From: Dehalococcoidales bacterium
GTDB lineage: Bacteria; Chloroflexota; Dehalococcoidia; Dehalococcoidales; UBA5627
Reading direction: 5' to 3'
DNA: 7,984 bases
Assembly (NCBI GenBank): GCA_012520835.1
Contig: JAAYNN010000098.1
Coordinates: 1 to 7,984, forward strand
Shown: positions 6,228-7,984 of the stretch, in pieces
How positions within the stretch are numbered: position 1 is the stretch's first letter
Layout: every line of letters begins with the position of its first letter
Made by a program: the position numbers and the translations under genes
Notes under the pieces: model-generated
What the model saw: only the letters and a program-made list of their open reading frames with translations
Told to the model about the DNA's origin: nothing
Database searches by the model: none

Positions 6228-6398
6228 TTGCTGGAAATTATCAAACAGGCTTTTGCAGAATACGAAGAAAAAATGAAATCACTGGCTAATTGTCTGGATG
6301 ATGAGGCGCATCACCTGGAGCAGATAGCAATACAATGCAACCGCGTATCGGAAGAATGTATGACTGTCGGTAATAGTATTGCCAAAATAGATTCATAA
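6228..6398 (+). CDS. Small helical protein of unknown function (56 aa, TTG start)
   Basis: I do not recognise this protein. The frame is open from GTG at 6141, but the best start is TTG at 6228, preceded by a strong SD, AAGGAAGG (6214-6221), with six bases between. The 56-residue product is acidic and predicted to be largely helical, with charged heptad-like stretches (EYEEKMKSLANCLDDEAHHLEQ). There are three cysteines (22, 37, 44 from the TTG) and no membrane segment or signal peptide, so it is likely a small cytoplasmic protein. It follows the promoter at 6093-6122 and is closed by the hairpin at 6425-6454, a self-contained unit. An alternative product is a longer protein joined to the upstream ORF by a -1 frameshift, or one started at GTG 6141 or ATG 6195; the residues before the TTG are arginine- and tryptophan-rich and look unlike the rest. 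Confidence 0.5.
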   Translation: MLEIIKQAFAEYEEKMKSLANCLDDEAHHLEQIAIQCNRVSEECMTVGNSIAKIDS

Positions 6399-6424
6399 CA
6401 GAAAATTCAATAACATGAGAACAG

Positions 6425-6459
6425 AAAACCGTGCCACAGCAATGGCGCGGTTTTGTCAT
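6425..6459. terminator. Bidirectional rho-independent terminator
   Basis: AAAACCGTGCCA (6425-6436) and TGGCGCGGTTTT (6443-6454) form a 12-bp stem with one G-T pair and a six-base loop. TTTT lies at the 3' end on either strand. It begins 26 bases after the stop of the 56-residue gene on the plus strand, and lies 24 bases after the stop of a small SD-led ORF on the minus strand. Confidence 0.75.
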
Positions 6460-6477
6460 TTATAAAGATTTCGTTGT

Positions 6478-6531
6478 TTATGTTAAGCCCTGATTGCCCG
6501 GGCAATTTTTAATCCCATCTCGCTGTTTCAT
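6478..6531 (-). CDS. Possible SD-led micro-ORF (17 aa)
   Basis: On the minus strand GGAGG (6545-6541) is followed after nine bases by ATG (6531-6529) and a 17-codon frame, MKQRDGIKNCPGNQGLT, ending in TAA. Upstream is a plausible promoter: TTGTTA (6596-6591), a 17-base spacer and TAAAAT (6573-6568). Downstream is the shared terminator at 6425-6454. Promoter, SD, frame and terminator in the right order suggest a real RNA of about 135 nt. Whether the peptide matters or the RNA is regulatory cannot be said. The frame covers the palindrome ATTGCCCGGGCAAT (6493-6506). Confidence 0.25.
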   Translation of the reverse strand: MKQRDGIKNCPGNQGLT

Positions 6532-6567
6532 ATTAATTATCCTCCGTTAACCTGTATTCGACAGTCC

Positions 6568-6596
6568 ATTTTAACGGTATAAACCGCCAATAACAA
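6568..6596 (-). promoter_or_regulatory. Candidate minus-strand promoter for the micro-transcription unit
   Basis: Read on the minus strand: TTGTTA (6596-6591), a 17-base spacer, and TAAAAT (6573-6568). Transcription would start near 6561. The spacer contains a small inverted repeat, GGTATAAACC (6576-6585), half of which recurs inverted as GGTTTATA at 6611-6618, possibly an operator. Confidence 0.35.
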
Positions 6597-6629
6597 TATA
6601 TCAAAATAAAGGTTTATAAAATGTGATTT

Positions 6630-6668
6630 TTAACATGTTTTTAACAAAACCTTAAAACTGCTTTAAAT
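6630..6668 (+). promoter_or_regulatory. Pho-box-like operator: four direct hexamers at 11-bp period
   Basis: TTAACA (6630-6635), TTAACA (6641-6646), TTAAAA (6652-6657) and TTAAAT (6663-6668) are separated by exactly five bases each. TTAACA-like direct repeats with about 5-bp spacing are the described binding site of PhoP in Bacillus, and PhoB-type boxes in E. coli also have an 11-bp period. The last hexamer ends nine bases before the -10 box at 6678, so the array replaces the -35 region, as at PhoB/PhoP-activated promoters. It controls mgsA and probably pstS. Confidence 0.6.
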
Positions 6669-6677
6669 ATCGCCTTT

Positions 6678-6683
6678 TACAAT
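6678..6683 (+). promoter_or_regulatory. mgsA: -10 box of the mgsA promoter
   Basis: TACAAT at 6678-6683 has no recognisable -35 at normal spacing; the four 11-bp-period hexamers occupy that place, which suggests an activator-dependent promoter. Transcription would begin near 6690, within a few bases of the ATG at 6693. Confidence 0.5.
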
Positions 6684-6692
6684 TATTGTTGA

Positions 6693-7163
6693 ATGATGAA
6701 GGAGGAGAAAAAAGAAGAATTGAAAAGATTTACGCTGGCGCTTATCGCCCATGACTCGAAGAAGGCCGACATGGTCGAACTGGCGCAAACCCACATGGAG
6801 ATGCTGGAACATCTTCACCTGGTAGCAACCAGGACTACCGGCGAACAAATCCAGTCAAAGACCGGGCTTCCAGTAACTCTGATGCAGAGCGGACCTCTGG
6901 GAGGAGACCAGCAAATCGGTTCCATGGTAGCCAGCGGAGTGGTTGATGCAGTTATCTTCCTGCGCGACCCTCTCAAATCGCAGCCACACGAACCCGATAT
7001 TACGGCACTCTTGAGGTTATGCGATGTACACAACGTACCCCTTGCCACCAATCTTGCCAGCGCTGAGGGAATCCTGCACCTGATTAACCAACATCCCGAT
7101 GTGCTGGTAAAAATCAACATCAGGACACAAATAAACAACGAACTTTCGAAAAGCTATCTCTAA
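6693..7163 (+). CDS. mgsA: Methylglyoxal synthase
   Basis: A 156-residue cytoplasmic enzyme converting dihydroxyacetone phosphate to methylglyoxal and inorganic phosphate, a bypass of lower glycolysis. Signatures in order: IAHDSKK (18-24), VATRTTG (44-50, phosphate-binding loop), SGPLGGDQQIG (66-76) with catalytic D72, VIFLRDP (87-93), PHEPD (98-102) with H99 and D102, and LLRLCDVHNVPLATN (106-120). These align with E. coli H19, D71, H98 and D101. The second position after AT in the loop is Arg47 where Gly is usual. The start is uncertain: ATG 6693 (or 6696) sits close to the -10 box, but the first nine residues are a run of Lys/Glu encoded by SD-like AAGGAGGAG. TTG at 6720 would begin MKRFTLALIAHD, closer to the B. 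subtilis N-terminus, though 12 bases from the SD. pstS follows 40 bases downstream. Confidence 0.9.
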   Translation: MMKEEKKEELKRFTLALIAHDSKKADMVELAQTHMEMLEHLHLVATRTTGEQIQSKTGLPVTLMQSGPLGGDQQIGSMVASGVVDAVIFLRDPLKSQPHEPDITALLRLCDVHNVPLATNLASAEGILHLINQHPDVLVKINIRTQINNELSKSYL

Positions 7164-7203
7164 TTTACAAAAATATAAAAATGAAAAGAAGGGAGAAAAT
7201 TAA

Positions 7204-7984
7204 TTGAAGGAAACACTTAAAAACATTCTTTCGAGAAGGGAATTTCTGGCAGGAACGGGAGTCGTTCTACTGACAGGACTGCTTGGTGGTTGTACCGCCA
7301 AAGAAGTTACAAAAACGATAACCTCGACCAAAACAATCACCTCATCCGGAACCACGACCCTAACCGGAACCACGACCAAAACAATCACCGAGTCCGGCGA
7401 ACTTTCCGGCACCATTACCATCGGCGGCTCCACCACGGTTCAGCCATTATCCGAAACCTTAGCCAACGCTTTTAAGGAAATCTTTCCTAAGATCGAAATA
7501 ACCGTTACCGGCGGTGGATCAAGCGTGGGTATAAAATCGGCTTCGGAAGGAACACTGGATATCGGGGCTGCTTCACGCGAACTGAAAGACTCCGAGAAAT
7601 CAGGACTGGTTGCTAGCGTCCTGGCTTATGACGGCATTGCAGTCGTTACCAATGCTGCACAAACGGTTGCCAACCTGAGCATCGAACAAATCAAGCAAAT
7701 CTTTGCCGGAGAAATCACCAACTGGAGTGAAGTCGGCGGTGCCAAAGAAGACATTGTAATAGTATCACGCGAGGAGGGCTCGGGAACCAGGGCTGCCTTC
7801 GAAGAAATGGTAATGGGAAAAACCCTTATTTCCGCATCTGCCATACTGCAGTCATCCACCGGAGCTTTAAAAACAACCGTCGCCGGAAACAAGAAAGCCA
7901 TCGGATATATCTCGATGGGTTATCTTGATTCCAGTGTAAAAGCCCTGAGCATAGACGGAGTGGCCGGAACTGAAGCGAATGCCA
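7204..7984 (+). CDS. pstS: Phosphate ABC transporter substrate-binding lipoprotein PstS (3' end beyond window)
   Basis: 260 codons are visible and the frame is still open at the window end. PstS binds inorganic phosphate outside the membrane and delivers it to PstCAB. The TTG start has an SD, AAGGGAG (7189-7195), eight bases away. The N-terminus has a twin-arginine motif, SRREFL (10-15), a hydrophobic stretch (16-27) and a lipobox ending in C30, so the mature protein is probably a Tat-exported lipoprotein. A Thr/Ser-rich linker (about 36-65) tethers the binding domain. Phosphate-site signatures are GGSTTVQPL (74-82), TGGGSSVGI (102-110), IGAASREL (120-127), ITNW followed by SREEGSGTR (188-196), and the typical AIGYISMGYL. 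It lies 40 bases after mgsA without an intervening terminator, so it probably shares the Pho-box promoter. pstC, pstA and pstB are expected downstream but not seen. Confidence 0.9.
   Translation, partial: MKETLKNILSRREFLAGTGVVLLTGLLGGCTAKEVTKTITSTKTITSSGTTTLTGTTTKTITESGELSGTITIGGSTTVQPLSETLANAFKEIFPKIEITVTGGGSSVGIKSASEGTLDIGAASRELKDSEKSGLVASVLAYDGIAVVTNAAQTVANLSIEQIKQIFAGEITNWSEVGGAKEDIVIVSREEGSGTRAAFEEMVMGKTLISASAILQSSTGALKTTVAGNKKAIGYISMGYLDSSVKALSIDGVAGTEANA
7326..7389 (+). repeat. Short direct repeats encoding the PstS Thr/Ser linker
   Basis: GACCAAAACAATCACC occurs at 7326-7341 and 7374-7389 (perfect, 48-base offset, in frame). CCGGAACCACGACC occurs at 7346-7359 and 7364-7377 (perfect, 18-base offset, in frame). 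They encode TKTIT and GTTT units, so the linker probably grew by slippage or duplication and may vary in length between strains. Confidence 0.8.

Noticed and set aside
6062..6289. 75-codon plus-strand frame starting at ATG 6062
   Set aside because: It overlaps the predicted promoter and the better-supported 56-residue gene in another frame, has no SD, and its composition looks random.
6493..6506. Palindrome ATTGCCCGGGCAAT followed by T residues as a second plus-strand terminator
   Set aside because: The stem would be only five pairs with a CCGG loop, and the strong terminator at 6425-6454 already closes the upstream gene.
7181..7207. Eight-codon ORF MKRREKIN overlapping the pstS start
   Set aside because: Too short to support; the sequence is better explained as the pstS SD region, and it has no SD of its own.
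7200..7436. 78-codon minus-strand Val/Pro-rich frame opposite pstS
   Set aside because: The composition is the reverse reading of the Thr-rich linker codons; shadow ORF.
1..7984. tRNA or rRNA genes, riboswitches, integrase or insertion-sequence transposase genes
   Set aside because: No cloverleaf, rRNA-like segment, recognisable riboswitch core or transposase motif was seen on either strand by eye; a covariance-model search was not possible.

Overview
The window is about 8 kb of roughly 50% GC bacterial chromosome. It reads like a Chloroflexota genome of the Dehalococcoidia type. That assignment is an inference from the style of the proteins and from the intergenic GTCATGCTGAG repeats, not from any marker gene.

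Layout. (1) 1-180: an intergenic repeat copy, then a small XRE-family HTH regulator (198-584) whose promoter lies so close that the mRNA should be leaderless. (2) 655-2154: a class II tRNA nucleotidyltransferase/poly(A) polymerase with an HD domain, also apparently leaderless, closed by a terminator that overlaps its stop codon. (3) 2249-4508: secD and secF, overlapping by 8 nt, encoding the proton-driven accessory motor of the Sec translocon, closed by a strong terminator. (4) 4543-4900: no gene, but a repeat block of about 250 bp bounded by short inverted ends; part of it is an inverted copy of the repeat at the window start. (5) 4926-5990, minus strand: rlmN, radical-SAM methyltransferase of 23S rRNA A2503, apparently leaderless. 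(6) 6093-6454: a small unrecognised gene (56 aa from an SD-led TTG start) with an upstream 28-codon ORF that ends 2 nt before it and contains a possible -1 slippery heptamer. (7) 6425-6596, minus strand: a possible tiny transcription unit (promoter, SD, 17-codon ORF, shared terminator). (8) 6630-7984: four direct TTAACA-like hexamers at an exact 11-bp period, a -10 box, mgsA (methylglyoxal synthase), then pstS (phosphate-binding lipoprotein, cut by the window end).

The right end is the most interesting part. The 11-bp repeats have the form and position of a PhoP/PhoB box. MgsA releases Pi from dihydroxyacetone phosphate and is known in E. coli to be inhibited by Pi. PstS captures external Pi. 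Together they suggest a phosphate-starvation operon in which carbon flux and phosphate uptake are switched together.

The rest is core housekeeping (tRNA maturation, rRNA modification, protein export) in separate short transcription units. Two start modes are visible: no SD with the start codon 6-7 nt after a -10 box (the HTH gene, cca, rlmN), and an SD-led start (secF, the small gene, pstS).
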